Shown one piece after another: positions 10,829 to 22,249 of a DNA stretch of 64,000 bases (the first letter of the stretch is position 1; every line of letters begins with the position of its first letter). This DNA is from Pollenia angustigena. Its lineage: Eukaryota > Arthropoda > Insecta > Diptera > Polleniidae. The notes under the pieces were generated by a model. It was not told the origin of the DNA. It did not search any database and saw nothing but the letters and a program-made list of their open reading frames with translations. The translations under genes and the position numbers were made by a program. The DNA lies in NCBI GenBank assembly GCA_930367215.1, contig OV884056.1, positions 50,034,308-50,098,307 on the forward strand, given 5' to 3'.

Positions 10829-12573
10829 AGACAAGCCGGGCACATGGCGTTTTAACATAATTCGGTTGCGCTGAATCCAGTGGTGCTCGCCGTTTTTTTA
10901 AAACCTTTTCTTTAGCTTTCCTTCGGAAAATCAAATCTTGTAACGTTAATTTAACCGCCTTATACTCAATGCAACTTTGCAGGCATACATATTCCCGATG
11001 ACAATACACGAATACATGGGCGTAGCCAGGATGAAATCTAGGGAAGGGGGGGGGGGCAAAATTTTTTTTTGGTAAAATGCTTTTTTGACTGCCTTTTGCT
11101 CAATGCAAATGGATGAAACTTAGCAGGCATACATATTCCCGATGACAGTACACGAATACATGGACGCAGGCAGGATAAAATCTAGGGGGGGGGGCGGGCA
11201 AATTTTTTTTAAATGTTCTTATTTTAGATTGGCTCTGGTTTTCAAAAACGGTTTAGTTAATTGAATTTACTCTTTTAAGAAAAGTAAAACTTTTTTCTAA
11301 TGTGAGTAGTCGTTTTTGAAACATATTTTTTTTTTTTTTTTTTGAGAAAAAAATTAGTTTTTTATCAAAATTTCGAAATTTTTGTTTTTTAAAAATTCAT
11401 AAAAAATGCAGCTAGGCTTCTAATAGACTTCATATAAAAAACGAAGCTGCAAACAAAACAAGACATAAATGATTAAAATTTAAGAATTTTATTAAACCGC
11501 CATACATGTATGATTGAAATTTTGAAATAAGGCTGCAGCAGTGGCTAGAATGCTCCTAAATGAGTCAAATGCATGACCAACCCCACTTTGTTTTTCATCT
11601 CAATCATTTATTTCTAACACACCTACTCGCTATCTCCATTCCTTAAGGGAGTTCCCATACAAAATAGTCAATACAGATATATAAATATATTGAAGAAAAA
11701 GCCCCATAACTGCCAAGGAATCGCTCCTAGAGGGATACAAATGTATGACCGACCGCCATTAGTTTTCTGTTCTTACTATTTTCTTAAAACATTCTTGCCA
11801 AATATCTCCACGCCTTAGGGGGGCTCCCATAGAAATATTGCGGTTTATTAAAATTCCTAATTCCTGCAGTGCCTAGGATGCCCCTAGATGGGTCATATGT
11901 ATGACCAACCCCACTTTATTTTTAATCTCAATCATTTATTTTTAACATACCTACCCGCTACTCCATTCCTTAAAGGGGCTCCCATACAAAATATTCAATG
12001 ATAGACTTGAAATATATTGAAAAAAAAGTTCCATAAATGCCCAGGAGTCGCTCCTAGTAAGATAAAATGTATGACCGACCTCAGTTAGTTTTTTGTCCTA
12101 ATATTTTCTCGAGACATACTTGCCCCTTATCACCACTTATTAGGGGGACTCCCATACAAATATTCCTTTTTTTTAAAGAACAAAAATTTCGAAATTTTGA
12201 TAAAAAAATGTATTTTTTTTTTAAATTATTGTGTAGTTTATAGAACACGAGCGCCTTACTCGTCCGTTCAAATAACATTAAAAACAAAAACAAATTTCGA
12301 AATTTTTTGTTTTGTTTCAAAAACTACTACTCATTTTTGAAAAACAGTTTTTTTTACTTTTCTTAAAATAAATTTTATTGCGTAGTTTCGGGTTTTTCAG
12401 TAATTAAAATAAACTAAACCGTTTTTGAGTAACGCGAATATATCATGTGCAATTTCCTCCATTTTCGAAATCACGGTATATCTCCACAACCAGAGCCAAT
12501 CTATAAACACGGCGAGCACCACTGGATTCAGCGTACACGAATTAGATTAAAACGCCAGGTGTCCAGCTTGTCT
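10829..12573. mobile_element. Foldback-like element with long inverted arms
   Basis: The outer ends are about 65-base inverted repeats. The left reads AGACAAGC..GGCGTTTTAA..GCTGAATCCAGTGGTGCTCGCCG, and the right is its complement ending GCTTGTCT. Pairing continues inward: GATTGGCTCTGG at 11228 faces CCAGAGCCAATC near 12490, and AAATTTCGAAATTT tracts at about 11372 and 12185-12305 face each other. The centre holds tandem units (next entry). There is no transposase, so this is non-autonomous. Long arms with internal tandem repeats recall Foldback/Galileo-type elements, but a superfamily cannot be assigned. A duplicated segment with G runs (GGGGGGGGGGG at 11046) lies in the left arm. Confidence 0.75.
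11526..12160. repeat. Tandem ~333-bp units inside the foldback element
   Basis: The unit from about 11531 repeats from about 11866. Each unit splits into two related halves of about 165 bases carrying ATGTATGACC, a 'cttatttctaacacacctac' type line and CTCCCATACAAA. Four half-units are visible with moderate divergence. Confidence 0.75.
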
Positions 12574-14820
12574 CAAAAAAAAGTGTAAATTTTTTGCACA
12601 GTGTAATTAAAGAATTCCTTGTCACTTTCCGAGAGATGACACTAAAAGATCGAAAGATGTAAAAGGAAACATATGGAAAAATTTTGATTTTCGGCCCAAT
12701 GTATTTCCTATGGAAAAATTTCAACATCTTCGCAAATTGATGGTGATGTTCAATGTTGACAAGTGTGAAAAGATTATTAAGGAAAACGAAGAACAGAGTA
12801 ATTTGTTTACATTTCTCGAAATGTAGTCTTCAATTCTTGCAGACATTTGCATGTTAAGCTTTACGGTGAAGATTAAGTTTATCTACGTTTTTCGTATTAA
12901 GAACTACGACAAACATGTCGTTATACAGGGATTAAGGATGGATTAAGATTAAAATTTTTCTTTGTAACTAAAATGAAAATTTTTCTAAAAAAAAGATCAA
13001 CGATTAAGGGAGCAAATAATCTATAATAAAATCTCAAAAATTTCTATTTATCAAAACAGATTTCCTTGCAACATTGTTTTTAACGTGGAGGTTTTTGTTC
13101 TTTTAATTGTTCTTCTTAAAAATGTTTGAATCACTTAACAAAATACAACAATTTTTTACTTAACGTCATTACTGAAATGCTTAAACTATTCTATCAGTTT
13201 CGTTCCAAAAAACAACCTGCAGCATCTAAAATAGGAAAAAAAAAAAAAAGAAAATACGTTCAACAAACGCCCTCTTTAACACTCTACACGAAATACAGTG
13301 CATTTAAAAAAAGCAACATCTGCCTTTTTTTTTGAAAAGACAAAAAATTTTAAACAATCTTAAGTGCACAAAGAAGTATTTGTAAGTAGTTTCTTATTGT
13401 TTAAAGACTTTCTGGCAAGTTGCCCAATTTTTCAAATGTCCGTCTGTCTGTCCGTTGTTCCTCTAACCTTTTGCCTGTGTTTGTTAATCGCAAAATCTTG
13501 TCGTAATACTACACTACTGCGTGCCACTACACATTCGCTTTAAGGCATTCGGTCTTATATTTGTTTTTTAAATTTACACTAAAATTTTTTAGTAAATGGT
13601 ATTCGTAAAACTTGTTGTGGGTTTTTGCGTTTTGTAAAATGTTCTGATTGTGTCTGTTAGTTTTTGAGGGAAAACAAAAAAAAAAAAGAAAAAATTCAAA
13701 CGGTTGAAAATTAAACCATATGCCTTGAAAGAAAAATAAAATAAACAAAAACAGAAATGAAAATATAAACCACAGGTTTTTCTTTGTTCCACCATGTGAC
13801 GTTGTTTTCTATTGACTTTCAAGCGAAAGATGTGTGATATCAAAGTGACAGACACTTTGAGTATTCGTGCACTGTTCTAGTTGGTGTCTGCAAAAAAAAA
13901 GTCGCTATTTCTCGTTGACAGCTGGGGTGGTTGTTTTGTTTAGGAGTACACATTTTTTGTCTTAGAAAGTTTGCTTAAAAGGTTTGATTTATAAAGTGGC
14001 AATGTTAGGTTCTAAGATTTGGAAAGTTTATTACACCCGCCCATAAAACCTTTATATGACCCCAGTTTTTTTTTACTACAGATCATAAAAGAAGATTCGA
14101 CTTTAAACATTTTTCTTGTGTAAGAAAGAATTGAATAGCAACAAATAATAAAGGCGCTAAACTTTTTCGTTTATATAACAGATTTCGAATATAGAAGACA
14201 GGAAAGTTCCCAGTAAAACAAATTTGGGTTTTTTGAAGCACTACAGAGAAAAGCGCATAATGAAGCACTTCAATTAGAGAGCTCTTATAAAGCAGTAAAT
14301 GATAAAGAATAGCACATACAAAAAAGCTGCTATTTTAGTGCTGATACAGAAGAAGGTTTTAAAGCGAAAAAAAATAAAAATATATTATGGTTTACGAAAA
14401 TTATTGAAAAAAAAAACCTATAAACAAGTAAAACCAAAACATTAATGAATATGTTAATATAGTTAGCCCTTAAAAATCACTTAAGGAGCGCTTTGTTTGC
14501 ATGATAAAAGAAGCAGAAAAAAGTCCTCCAAACCGGAAACACCCCATACAAAAATCAGGCATCCCATCAGCAGGTTTGAAGCGATTTGAGGTATGAATTC
14601 ATACAAAAAACCTGCTCCTTTTGGAGCACATTTTTTACTGGGTTTTTATGTTTATATACAGATCTCTTAAGATCTGTAATTATTTTGATTTTTACTAAAT
14701 TCTTGGTATTGGCAACTCCTGATTTCCCCGGAGGATGTTACATTAAAACTGAAATACCCTAAAGATAATCCATACGAACCTCCAGGGGAAATTATGTACG
14801 GAAAGCGAAAGTTTAATACC
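12574..14820. other. AT-rich non-coding sequence
   Basis: No coding, RNA or repeat structure is supported. Frames near 13130 and 13590 are lysine- or phenylalanine-rich products of A/T runs. Confidence 0.45.
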
Positions 14821-14821
14821 C

Positions 14822-15470
14822 GCTTCAAATTAAGAAGGCGGGATACAATTGCATTATATGAAACGAAATAAAATTAATGGGTCCCGCCTGCTTTTTAACT
14901 TAACTTTTAGCTCATAATAGCCCTGTTTCTTAAGTTTTTGGCTAAAGGTCGCGATAATGGGAGCAAGAATATATTTCTCTCATAAATAGACAAAAAAACC
15001 AAAATTGTTAACACAAAGTAGAACGTCGAACCTTTTTAATATTTAAAAAACCTTTTATTTAATTTAATACAACAGCGTTAAAAAAAACCGCAGTCAAAGT
15101 AGAAAAACTGCCATTTCTTCCACCTCTTCGTTTGTCATTGGCCAAAAATTAACTGTTGCTTTTACTTCTGATTAATTTAATGTAAACAGTCCATGTCAAA
15201 CCAACTCAAAAAGCGAAAAGCTGTAAACAGATTTTCGTTTTTTGCAGGACAGTTTTTGGTTTCGACTGCAGTTTTTTAAACCTTGTTTTAAACGCCAGCC
15301 GTTTGATAATTAAGTAGGCGGGATACAATTGCATATAATAAAACGAAATACGAACGTCAAGCCTTTTTTTATATTTACAAAACCTTTTATTTAATACAAC
15401 ATTTTGAACCTAATTTGTATCGCCTTTTTTATTTTGTTTAAGCTTTAACAGCCGCTTGATAATTTACACA
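14822..15470. repeat. Diverged direct repeat, GGCGGGATACAATTGCAT
   Basis: GGCGGGATACAATTGCAT occurs at about 14841 and 15317. Each copy is followed by a GAACGTC..CC phrase, then CCTTTTATTTAA..ATACAAC and a GCCG(T/C)TTGATAATT line. The first copy is longer because it contains about 145 extra bases and the MITE at 15078-15283. Confidence 0.6.
15078..15283. mobile_element. Small MITE with AAAACCGCAGTC ends
   Basis: The left AAAAAAAACCGCAGTC..AAAAACTG is matched in reverse by CAGTTTTTGG..GACTGCAGTTTTTT on the right. About 205 bases long and non-coding, it interrupts copy 1 of the direct repeat and is absent from copy 2. Confidence 0.55.
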
Positions 15471-15659
15471 ACTTACACGAAGAAAAAGCTTGGGCTGGTT
15501 TGTGCTCTCGTTTACCCATATTGAAAGTACGGGAATGATTTTCGTGCAAATTAGGATCCCAAGGGATCCCAAACTATAGTGAAGAAACAAACCTCATAAT
15601 ATCAGCGTATTCACAAACCACCTTGTATCGACTGTGTGTTGTATTTTAAAACATAGTGC

Positions 15660-17540
15660 GCTATTGTCTTTTATACACCTTAAAGCGTGGTCCGCAATTC
15701 ACATCTATGGATATAGAGACCCTTGTCAGGGAAAAAAGGAAGTTGAGAAGACAACAATGGCAAAATAATCGTTCCCCAAACATCAAGGCCCAACTGCGGC
15801 TATGCCAGGCAACTCTACGCAACAAACTGAGACAGAAACACGACTCTGCAGAAACAGCCTAGATACCACAAAAAACTCCAATTACAGCTTATGGAAGGCT
15901 GTAAGACAAATGCAATGCCCTATAACCCACGAATCTCCACTAAGACTGGAAAACCGTACCTGGGCCAAAAACACAAATGAAAAAATAAATGCCTTTGCAA
16001 GCCACTTGGAGAAAGTTTTCACGCCCCATGATGCTGATACATGTTCCTGTCGTCCAATTATTCCTGATACAGTTAACGATCCAATAAAATTTAGATTAAC
16101 CCAAGTAAAATCAGCGATAGAAAATGTCAACTTAAAAAATCTCCCGGTCCTGACCGCATTTCAGGCTCAATGATAAGAAACTTACCTACGCCTGCTTCAA
16201 GAATCTTGCTGCTCATCTTTAATGCGATATTACGAGTTGGCTACTTCCCATCCTCTTGGAAGACCTCTACAATTGTTATGATTCCTAAGCCGGAAAAAGT
16301 CGCTAGTCAAATTACGTCGTACAGACCAATCAGCCTACTATCAATATTATCAAAGCTATTCGAAAAATATTCCTTTTAAGTATAACACCCTATCTTAGTG
16401 AACACGCAATCATTCCGGATCATCAGTTCGGATTCCGAGCAAGGCATGGTACAATCGAACAAGTGCATAGAATTGTTACCCAAATTGAATCAGCGTTTGA
16501 GAGAAAGGAATATTGCTTAGCACTGTTTATAGACATTTCCCAAGCATTCGACAAAGTTTGGCATGATGGGCTGATCATTAAAATAACACGAATGCTTCCA
16601 CAAAACCCTCACAAACTTCTTGAGATCTATTTAACTGGCAGAACATTCATGGTTAGATCAAAAAACCAATACTCCCCCACCAAGAAAATATCTGCTGGTG
16701 TCCCTCAAGGCAGCATATTAGGGCCGTTACTGTATATAATATATACAGCTGATATGCCAACAAGCCCGAGCACACATACTTCTACGTTTGCAGACGACAC
16801 AGCATTTATTAGTGTTAATCAGGACCCAAAAGTTGCATCGCAGCATTTTCAGTCCCACATCAATGAACTAGAAGCCTGGCTAGAAAAATGGAAAATAAAG
16901 GTTAACGCGGCTAAATGTGCTCACTTAACTTTCACGCTCAGAAGACAAACGTGCTCTGCTGTCAAAATAAATAACATCACTGTTCCGGTAGAAAGCCATG
17001 TTAAATACTTTCGCTATATAGCGAAAATAACGGCTATGAAACTTAAAGCAGCTCAACTACATTGGCTAATCGGTCGAAACTCAAACTTATCTTTAGACAA
17101 CAAAGTTTTCTTATACAAGTCAATCATAAAACCAATATGGACATATGGCATCGAATTATGGGGTACTGCACGCGCATCAAACATCCAGAAGCTACAAAGA
17201 AGACAGTCTAGGATATTACGGAAAATTGTCTGCGCCCCATGGTATATACGTAATGACATTATCTACAGAGATCTTAACATCGCTACCATCCAGGAAGAAA
17301 TTAAAAAGTATTCAGTCAAATACATAGATAAACTAATGGTCCATCCCAACTACCTCGCTCGGGATCTAATAAAGTTCGAAGGTCACGGAGGCTGAAAAGA
17401 TCCGACACTTTGACACTTGAATGCAATTAATTAGCGGTTACATTGGTAACGGCTAACAAATACAAATAAGAATTAAGATTAGGTATTCAATACATATTGT
17501 AATTTTCGAGAAGAAAGATTCCATAAAAAAAAAAAAAACT
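15660..17540 (+). mobile_element. 5'-truncated jockey-like non-LTR retrotransposon
   Basis: The element enters coding sequence near 15690, upstream of the reverse transcriptase domain. It continues through RT and a C-terminal region to about 17395, then a short 3' untranslated region and a poly-A run at about 17525-17538. The endonuclease domain is missing, as expected from 5' truncation during target-primed reverse transcription. The 3' end matches the minus-strand copy at 53578-53919. The 5' junction and a target-site duplication could not be set. Confidence 0.85.
15690..17395 (+). pseudogene. Jockey-clade reverse transcriptase, broken
   Basis: Reverse transcriptase copies element RNA into the chromosome. 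The pre-RT linker is recognisable from LVREKRKLRRQQW at 15716. Successive frames 15656-15862, 15802-16173, 16170-16379 and 16463-17395 must be joined through at least three shifts. The last frame holds LALFIDISQAFDKVWHDGL, then AGVPQGSILGPLLYIIYTAD and the catalytic FADD at 16787-16798, then KWKIKVNAAKCAHLTF. The C-terminal region keeps KPIWTYGIELWGTA and APWYIRNDIIYRDL, characteristic of the jockey clade. A short in-frame loss is likely near 17010 ('KYFRYIAKITAMK'), where family members have a longer stretch. The catalytic aspartates remain but the gene is not functional. Confidence 0.88.
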
Positions 17541-17989
17541 TACAATCGATACAACAATTCAAGGGGTATTGCGAACACGGCAATCGTCTGTTAAACGAAA
17601 GAAGTGTTTACTTTGCTTTATATGCGGGGATACCAGAAATATGCTCTAAAAACACCTTTTATGCGCATATAAAATCTTGAAATAGGCCCTTAAAATTGTT
17701 AAAAATATGCCCACAAAAAATTCAAAAATTGCTAGCTTAAAAACAAAATATTCAACAATTTAATAACAGTTCCATTTAATAAAAACAATCCTAAAATTAT
17801 AACCGGTAAAGCCCAAACACTATATATAGTATTTACAAACGAATTTTCAAGATCTTACCCCATTTAGAAATGATGAGCACTCATCGGCTCAAACAACAAA
17901 GTTATGTTAAGAGGTTAAAATTAATATAATAGTTATTTATGCCGAATACTATCTAGATATTGACATCCATTGAAATTTTTGTGTCTTAA

Positions 17990-19098
17990 ATGACGTACAA
18001 TTGTACATAAGTAACAAAAAAGGGAACTTAGATGAATGTACTGCAAGACTTAATCAGGACTTACAACGGGTTTCACGTTGGGCTGATGTTAACGGGTTAA
18101 GTTTAAATCCTACCAAATCGAAATGCATTGTAATACGTAAAAGAACACAGAAAATTATTGATTATCCCAACATTTTTATTAAAAACCAACGGATTGAAAT
18201 CGTAGATAAAGCAAAAAATCTTGGTGTAATTTTTAATAACACTTTAACCTGGTCTGATCACGTTATAGCTGCCTGTGGTAAAACATATTCGATGCTAAGA
18301 ACCCTATGGCCTACTCAATATTGCACCCCACTGAAAATACGCTTATTACTTGCTAAGACATATTTGATACCAATTTTAACCTACGGATGTGAGATTTTTG
18401 CAAGTTGTGATGAAACCAGTAAATCTAAATTGACCGTCACATATAACAACATTGCAAGGTACGTTTACGGGATCAGAAATTATAACATAAATGGTACTTA
18501 CATTAGTATAACACCTTACTCTAAAAAAATATTCGGGGTACTTTTTGAAGATTTACTGAAAATAAGAACTTTAGTATTTCTTCACAAAATTATAACCACC
18601 CGTGAGCCAGGTCATCTTTTTAATCGTTTAAAATTTAGTCGACTCAGAAGAAATAGAAATTTAATTCAAATCAGACATCACACATTAATATCTGAATGGC
18701 AATTTTTCATATTTGCAATACGTCTTTGGAATAATATTACTAATCCAACAATAAAAGAAACCAGCAATGTGTTACAATTTAAGAAAGAAATATTTAAATA
18801 TTATTCATAGTCAACAAGTTTGTTTATAGTTCGGTATAATTCTATAGTACAATATTTTTTGATTTTTTATAAATGTATTTATGATATTTTGATATGTAGT
18901 TTTTCGTTATTTATTTGTTTGGTTTAGTTACAATAATTTTATTTATATCGATTTTGTAATAACTATACCTAGACTTAAGCTTATTATTTTTCATTTTCCA
19001 AAATAACATCATAAGATTTCTACTGTTTAAGACTGATGTTTTGTTGTAGAAGTTACAATTTTTTCTTAAATAAATAAAATAAATAAATAAATAAAGGG
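17990..19098 (+). mobile_element. Second non-LTR fragment with TAAA tail
   Basis: The fragment starts at about 17990, inside the RT catalytic box, and runs through the RT tail and a long 3' untranslated region to a (TAAA)n tail at about 19070-19096. A short tandem tail rather than poly-A is known from several non-LTR clades. It is unrelated to the jockey-like copy 450 bases upstream, and lies wholly inside the hAT element. Confidence 0.75.
17992..18810 (+). pseudogene. Non-LTR reverse transcriptase C-terminal part
   Basis: The frame reads DVQLYISNKKGNL (from 17992), matching the second Asp of an 'ADDVQLY' catalytic box; the first Asp and everything upstream are gone. It continues with LNQDLQRVSRWADVNGLSLN, LGVIFNNTLTWSDH, LLLAKTYLIPILTYGCEIF and the C-terminal FFIFAIRLWNNI, ending at a TAG at 18808. 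The 270 codons have no internal stop, so insertion is fairly recent or decay slow. The thumb and C-terminal pattern is typical of a jockey/CR1-like group common in flies, but the clade is not certain. A TTG or ATA start is not implied: this is a truncated body. Confidence 0.8.
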
Positions 19099-19121
19099 AT
19101 TTTAGGGACGGTCCCTAAATT

Positions 19122-19293
19122 GTTATTTTTTTTTTGTTTTTTTTTTAATTTTTTTTTTGTAATTTCCTAAGCTAATCCCGCGAAGCTCTTTTCTTTTGTC
19201 TGTAGGAAAGAAACCAGAGTCTCTGGCGGTAATCGAACCCGCAACCTCGGCGCTGATAGACTAGCTCGCTACCAGCTAGCCTACCGGGGCACT
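19122..19293 (-). mobile_element. tRNA-derived SINE, family 1
   Basis: Read on the minus strand, the head is GCCCCGGTAGGCTAGCTGG, with a box A-like TAGGCTAGCTGG. It is followed after about 35 bases by box B-like GGTTCGATTAC, then CGCCAGAGACTCTGG. The body runs to an A-rich tail (plus-strand T-run at 19128-19160). These are internal RNA polymerase III promoter elements of a SINE head. The piece CCAGAGACT with box B recurs on the minus strand at 44988-45029. It is not a functional tRNA: the anticodon arm does not fold properly. Confidence 0.7.
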
Positions 19294-19876
19294 CGGTAAA
19301 AACCTTTTTATAGATGGGTGTTTTTGCAAATGTGAACTGTTTCGAAAATAATTTGATATGCAGTAAAATATTTTTGGGAATTTAATCTTAATACCAACAT
19401 AATAAGATGGTTTACGGACACAGAGTCTAGTTTTTAAAGAGGTTTTTATGGGGAATATGTAAACTTGTAGACCGATTCTCACCATTTACATAGACTTCGT
19501 TCTTAGTAAAATTGTGTGTTATCAATGTGTTTACCAAATTTGTCAAATTAACATGGGCAGGCATTAACGTTGGCCAGACGTCCAAAATTTCGCAAAAAAA
19601 AAATTTTTTGTTTGCTGCGAAAGATCTTGCAGGCATCTAAAAAATGTATCAAAATATGCCGCAAAAAGGAAAAATATGCGCTAAAAACTTAAAAGATGCT
19701 GTAAAAAGGTATTTTAACTAAAATCCTGCAAACGGTAAAATATGCAAAAATATGACAAACAAATCGTTGCCAAAATTCATAACAAGCTCTAAAACGGATA
19801 AATATATTGTTTCTGCCTTCATTGGTCGCACAAGGAAAACATGCAATTGCATACTTTTGGTTTCCCTGGTTATATG

Positions 19877-20099
19877 GTATTTGTTATCTCAATTTGGTTT
19901 CGGTCTTTATATATTATAGAGAAGTGATAGCCACTCCATAGCCTCGCGAGGCAGTCAATAATCGTTTTTTTCACACAGACACGATCGGCAATTAACATGC
20001 ATACAACAACTTTGTTCGTTTCAAAACATAAGACCATCATCAGTCTCTGCGACCGCACACAAGCCCATAATATCTTTGTGTGCGTGCGTTCGGGGCTTG
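19877..20099. other. Spacer between two hAT elements
   Basis: About 220 bases of unassigned sequence with a TGTGTGCGTGCG run separate the two target-site duplications. This may be a sample of pre-insertion host DNA. Confidence 0.4.
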
Positions 20100-20362
20100 G
20101 TTATCACCAGGGCAAGGGACTTCATGCAAATGCATGTTTGTTGTCGGTACTCTGAGACCCACCTAAAGTAAATATCTTTGCGAATCACAATATTTCCAGT
20201 AAAATGGCATCAATTTGTTAGTGCATATTTTTGCATATTTTGCTTTAAATGCATGTTTTTGCATATTTTGATATAAATGCATATTTTTCGTCATATTTTG
20301 TAATATTTATAAAAAAAAAATTGCTCTTTTCTTAGTTTTTTGTTTAGAAATATCTTTCTGTT

Positions 20363-20548
20363 CAAGGCGAATTCATTATAAGGTGTAGTCAGTGAATCAG
20401 CTGGCTATAGTTGTTTCAGCCCTGAAGCTGTGAAACAGTCAAAATAGTATGGGAAAATCTGCTAACTTCGGCATTTTCAAGGAGCAAAAACAACATGTTG
20501 GTGTTTGGTACTGAATAACCTACATTTTATTATAAATTCACCTTGTTT
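20363..20548. mobile_element. MITE with AAGGCGAATTCATTATAAGG ends
   Basis: CAAGGCGAATTCATTATAAG on the left faces TTTATTATAAATTCACCTTG on the right. The element is about 186 bases, non-coding, and nested in the hAT element before its transposase. Similar AAGGCGAATTC ends recur at 27161 and 34528, and in reverse near 26250 and 55240, so this is a dispersed family. Confidence 0.65.
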
Positions 20549-20815
20549 CTTTTACTTTTAAAAATTAGCACATACAAAAATTATACGATTTGTATAATTG
20601 TGCACATAATTGTAGAAGTAACAATAAAACAGTTTTTTTTTTGATTTACGGTGTAAGAAGTATGACCTAAAATCCAAAAAGTATTAATAAAATAAATTGT
20701 GTTTAAGGAAAAAAATGCCAAAAGAAAAAATATCAAAAAATAGTATTTTAAATAAGTGTGTTTTTGAGTCTTCAAAATAGAGGGAAAAGTACTTTTTTGA
20801 AAAGTTTACAAAAAG

Positions 20816-22094
20816 GTGTTTCATTTAAAAATTTTAAGTAATTCAGCACCTTCAAAGCCAGAAACACAAAGATTTATGACTTATGAAAACGTTTCGCAAA
20901 CTTTAATTTCAAGAAAATCAACTTTTGGGGATAAGACTAGCAAATTTAGTTTTGAATTGTATAATGCTCTGGTGTCTGCAGATATACCTCTATATTAGCT
21001 AATCAACCAAAATTATAGAATTTTTTTAAACAAAAATTAACAATGAAACCATTCCTACCGAAACAACCCTTATAAAAACTTATATCGCCAAATTGTACAC
21101 TATACAACTATGTGACATTGTTGAAAGAATAAAGTGACATAATTTGTGGCTGTCTATTGACGAAGCAATGGACACTGAAGGACGTTTCGTTGTCTACGTA
21201 ATTGGGATCTTGAATGCAGAAGAAGAACAGAGTAAACACAAATTTTTGTTAAATATTGTAAAGTTGAAAAAGGTGGATCATGCTTCAATAGCTCGAACTT
21301 TCAAAGATTCAATTTCTCTTTTATAATCCTTTAATAAAAATAAAATTTTGCTCTACTTGACCTTTTTTTAAGTTATCTTACTCAAAAATGTTACATGTCA
21401 CATGCTAAGCTCATGCCGTGCATGAAAGTTTTTAAATTCACCTTTGCGTTTCAACCATGTATTACAAGATGGGGTACCAGGCAGTTGAGTATTATGCCAA
21501 AAATGTTGAAGAATTTAAAGATGTGGTAAATAATTTTAACGAAAATAATGCAGTCGCGATAAAAAAGTAAACAATATTTTAAATGTACCTAATATAAAGG
21601 CTCAATTAGAATTTATACACTCAAACAATGGGTTTCTAGTCGAGACAATAACCGAATTTCAGGGGCTTAAATCATTGAACACCTCGGTTAAACTCGTTGA
21701 GGACGCTGTCATTAAAATAAGAAAAGTAGAAGGTCAAATCGGCGAAAAAATAAAAGCCAAAATGTATGCAGTTTTAAAAAAGAATGCCTTATTTAAAAAA
21801 GTTAAAGAAATTGGTAATATTTTTAATTTACCTTCCAGTAAAGAAAAAATTGTAGAGAATGAATATTCTACAAAGGAGTTGACCACTTTTAAATATCCAC
21901 ATATTACATCCGTTGATGTCGAACGAACATTTTCAATGCTAAAAACTGTTTTAAGACCAAATAGAATGAGTTTTACATTTGATAACTTAAAAAAAACTTA
22001 TTTATTTATATATGTAAATATATCTTTATCTACTACTACTTTTTTAAAACTGAATGAAATGTATTTATGTTTTTTTTTTGTTAAATATGGTTAA
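20816..22094 (+). pseudogene. hAT transposase, decayed
   Basis: Pieces of one hAT transposase are spread over three frames. 20816-20998 carries SKPETQRFMTYENVSQTL. 21150-21326 carries LWLSIDEAMDTEGRFVVYVI, the catalytic-fold region with an Asp in 'SIDEAMD'. Around 21455-21570 a 'TRWGT'/'AVEYYAKNVEEFKDVVNNF' segment can be read with shifts; it is a classic hAT landmark. 21675-22094 ends in the dimerisation domain YPHITSVDVERTFSMLKTVL. Stops and frameshifts make it non-functional. hAT transposases act as multimers through this C-terminal segment, which is the best preserved part. Confidence 0.85.
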
Positions 22095-22249
22095 ATAAAT
22101 ATATTTTTAATGCATATTTTTACTTTTATTTTTGCATATTTTACGATTTTTAGTGCATGTTTTATGCGCATATTTTGCGATTTTAAGTGCATGAACTTCC
22201 TTGCCCTGGTTATCACTGTTATAGAGGCATGCAATTTCATTACAGTACT

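Larger units (their letters stand above)
17625..19868. mobile_element. hAT element, CAGGGAAACC family, copy 1
   Basis: The left end CGGGGATACCAGAAATATGC and right end GCATACTTTTGGTTTCCCTG are inverted copies of the CAGGGAAACCANAAATATGC terminus seen intact at 53193-55453. The flanks TTTATATG (17617-17624) and GTTATATG (19869-19876) form an 8-bp duplication with one mismatch, the hAT signature. Its interior is occupied by a non-LTR fragment (17990-19095) and a SINE (19122-19293). No transposase is visible, so it is non-autonomous. The right-hand 250 bases match the left end of the 53193 copy in reverse. Confidence 0.85.
20108..22208 (+). mobile_element. hAT element with 8-bp target duplication GTTATCAC
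   Basis: The ends CAGGGCAAGGGACTTCATGC (left) and GCATGAACTTCCTTGCCCTG (right) are inverted repeats. Both are flanked by a perfect GTTATCAC (20100-20107 and 22209-22216). Multiple TGCATATTTT phrases sit just inside each end (20220-20310 and 22110-22195), resembling the repeated subterminal sites hAT transposases bind. The interior carries a decayed transposase and a small MITE at 20363-20548. This family is related to, but distinct from, the CAGGGAAACC copies. Confidence 0.92.

Noticed and set aside
15660..17395. Intact jockey ORF2
   Set aside because: At least three frameshifts, a missing endonuclease domain and an internal loss in the C-terminal region.
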